From JBDTMC01 sp039934475 (GTDB lineage Bacteria; Acidobacteriota; Terriglobia; Bryobacterales; Bryobacteraceae): DNA of 7,955 nt. Shown one piece after another: positions 6,717 through 7,955 of this stretch (the first letter of the stretch is position 1; each line of letters begins with the position of its first letter). The stretch is taken from positions 1-7,955 of the forward strand of contig JBDTMC010000367.1 of the NCBI GenBank assembly GCA_039934475.1. The letters run 5' to 3'. Position numbers and translations under genes: made by a program. The notes below the pieces were generated by a model. It was not told the origin of the DNA. It worked only from the letters and a program-made list of their open reading frames with translations, and did not search any database.

Positions 6717-7796
6717 TCATGCCTTGACGCTGAAAGAAAGCTGTTCCAGCAGGTCTGCGGCGCGTTCGGCCGCGCCTGGTCGTGCGAAGTGGCGGGCCGC
6801 CGCGGCCATGTGCGGCAGGGTGTCCGGTTGTGCCGCCAACTCCGAGATTTCCTTGTACAGCCGCTCGCCTGTGAGCTCGGCATCTCGCACCAACCGCGCC
6901 GCGCCGCCATCGGTCAGCGCCTTGGCATTGTGATACTGATGATCGTCGGCGGCAAAGGGGAAGGGAACCAGGATCGCCGGCTTGCCCGCGGCGGCGAGTT
7001 CGGCTACCGCGCCGGCGCCGGAGCGGCTGACAATGACGTCCGCTCTCCCGAACGCCGCCGGCATGTCGTCTATAAAAGCTGTCACCTCGCCGTCCAGCCC
7101 TGTGGCGGCGAATTCATCGGCCACCGCGCGCCACGCATCCTTGCCGGCTTGATGGATCAGCCGTACCCGGAACGGAGCTTTCTGAAACAACGGCCAAGCC
7201 GCGCGGCAAGCGTTGTTGAGCGTGCGCGAGCCGCGGCTTCCACCAGTGACCAGAATCGTCAATACGTCTTCCCGCGGCTTTGCCGGCAGGGCGAAAAACT
7301 CGGGCCGTACGGGAAGCCCCGTGATCTCCGTGCGTCCCGCTGGAAAGTACCTCTCCGACTCCGGAAAGCTCACCAACGCGCGCTTCACCCATTTCGCAAA
7401 CATGCGGCTGGTTACGCCGGGCATCGCATTGGGCTCCATCACAATCATCGGCAGCCGCCTCAGTTGGCCCGCCATCATCAGGGGACCTGCGGCGTAGCCG
7501 CCCATGCTGAACAACGCCGCGGGGCGGCGGCGCTTCAAAATATTGAGAGCGGCAAATACACTGGGAGGCAGCAGTAACAGTGTCTTTAGCGTTTGCGCCA
7601 CACCCACCCGGTTCAATCCGCCAATCTCGATGAAGTCGATGGCAAAGCCTTGCGCCGGTACCAGCGCCGCCTCATAGCCGTGCCGCGTGCCTGCGAACAC
7701 TGGCTCATGGCCCCGCCGCTGCAACTCCCGCGCCACGGCTAGTCCAGGAATCACATGACCGCCGGTGCCCCCGCCGGCCATCAGAAACACACTCAT
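6717..7796 (-). CDS. murG: Lipid II synthase: UDP-GlcNAc--undecaprenyl-PP-MurNAc-pentapeptide GlcNAc transferase (MurG)
   Basis: Membrane-associated GT-B glycosyltransferase that adds GlcNAc to lipid I to make lipid II on the inner face of the cytoplasmic membrane. It is 359 aa, the normal length. Landmarks are the first glycine-rich loop MAGGGTGGHVIPG (6-18) with His14, the second loop GGYAAGP (99-105), MEPNAMPG (120-127; the family more often has HEQN), and the third loop GGSRGS (185-190, usually GGSQGA). The donor-binding segment SRSGAGAVAELAAAG (257-271) is followed by PFPFAADDHQYHNA (278-291), with Glu266 and Gln287 as likely UDP-GlcNAc contacts by analogy with E. coli. Start ATG at 7794-7796 shares an ATGA overlap with the ftsW stop and has no strong ribosome-binding sequence, which fits translational coupling to ftsW. 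Confidence 0.96.
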   Translation of the reverse strand: MSVFLMAGGGTGGHVIPGLAVARELQRRGHEPVFAGTRHGYEAALVPAQGFAIDFIEIGGLNRVGVAQTLKTLLLLPPSVFAALNILKRRRPAALFSMGGYAAGPLMMAGQLRRLPMIVMEPNAMPGVTSRMFAKWVKRALVSFPESERYFPAGRTEITGLPVRPEFFALPAKPREDVLTILVTGGSRGSRTLNNACRAAWPLFQKAPFRVRLIHQAGKDAWRAVADEFAATGLDGEVTAFIDDMPAAFGRADVIVSRSGAGAVAELAAAGKPAILVPFPFAADDHQYHNAKALTDGGAARLVRDAELTGERLYKEISELAAQPDTLPHMAAAARHFARPGAAERAADLLEQLSFSVKA

Positions 7797-7955
7797 TCCG
7801 TGGCGCGCTCACTCACGCTGAGCAGCAGCCCGAGCGAGATGAGCGTACTCAGCAGCGAACTGCCGCCATAACTGATCATCGGCAGCGGGATACCTTTAGT
7901 AGGACCCATGTCGAGCACAACGCTCATATTGATCAGCGCCTGCACCACTACCGAC
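7793..7955 (-). CDS. ftsW: FtsW, septal peptidoglycan glycosyltransferase (C-terminal 53 residues only)
   Basis: SEDS-family integral membrane enzyme that polymerises lipid II at the division site. Only the 3' end is inside the window; the gene continues past the right edge. The visible translation contains QALINMSVV, then PTKGIPLPMISYGGSS, then a final hydrophobic helix (LLSTLISLGLLLSV) and a short polar tail SERATE. The PTKG...P.ISYGGSS block is the signature of the last extracellular loop and helix of FtsW/RodA/SpoVE. Position next to murG favours FtsW over RodA. The residues before PTKG read VLDMG where FtsW commonly has a GLL-like sequence. It ends with TGA at 7793-7795, inside the murG start codon (ATGA). 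Confidence 0.93.
   Translation of the reverse strand, partial: SVVVQALINMSVVLDMGPTKGIPLPMISYGGSSLLSTLISLGLLLSVSERATE

Noticed and set aside
6789..7577. A 262-residue open frame on the plus strand opposite murG
   Set aside because: It lies entirely antisense to a well-supported murG, its translation is rich in Arg, Gly and Ala with no recognisable motif, and long antisense frames are expected in GC-rich coding DNA.
1..7955. Mobile elements, CRISPR arrays, tRNA or rRNA genes
   Set aside because: No array of repeats, transposase, structural RNA signature or non-coding stretch longer than 18 bases was seen; the whole window is packed coding sequence.

Overview
This window is the downstream half of a division and cell-wall (dcw) cluster, read from right to left on the minus strand. 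Its gene order is ftsW (3' end only), murG, murC, ftsQ, ftsA, ftsZ, murA. A partial plus-strand gene converges on it at the left edge. The DNA is GC-rich, and almost every base is coding; no untranslated gap exceeds 18 bases. The protein styles suggest a Gram-negative-type bacterium, most likely an acidobacterium of the Solibacter/Bryobacter type: a MurC of Acidobacteria-like sequence, an FtsZ with an acidic Pro/Ala/Glu linker, and a protease-TPR protein next door. This taxonomic guess comes from recall of family sequences, not from a search.

Layout: positions 1-729 (+) hold the C-terminal part of a trypsin-like protease domain fused to TPR repeats. Positions 746-2104 (-) are murA, 2104-3321 (-) ftsZ, 3321-4529 (-) ftsA, 4548-5372 (-) ftsQ, 5374-6699 (-) murC, 6717-7796 (-) murG and 7793-7955 (-) the last 53 codons of ftsW. 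Junctions on the minus strand are ftsW/murG ATGA overlap, murG-murC 17 nt, murC-ftsQ 1 nt, ftsQ-ftsA 18 nt, ftsA/ftsZ 1-nt TGATG overlap, and ftsZ/murA 1-nt TAGTG overlap. This spacing points to one transcript with coupled translation.

The genes form one workflow. MurA makes the first committed peptidoglycan precursor and MurC adds the first amino acid. MurG makes lipid II at the membrane and FtsW polymerises it at the septum. FtsZ forms the ring, FtsA ties it to the membrane, and FtsQ links the cytoplasmic and periplasmic parts of the divisome. The notable points are murA as the last gene after ftsZ, the absence of murB and ddl between murC and ftsQ, a TTG start for ftsA, a compact MurC, and a MurA with an extra cysteine-bearing segment. 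I see no previously undescribed system here: this is a conserved housekeeping region with lineage-specific variations.
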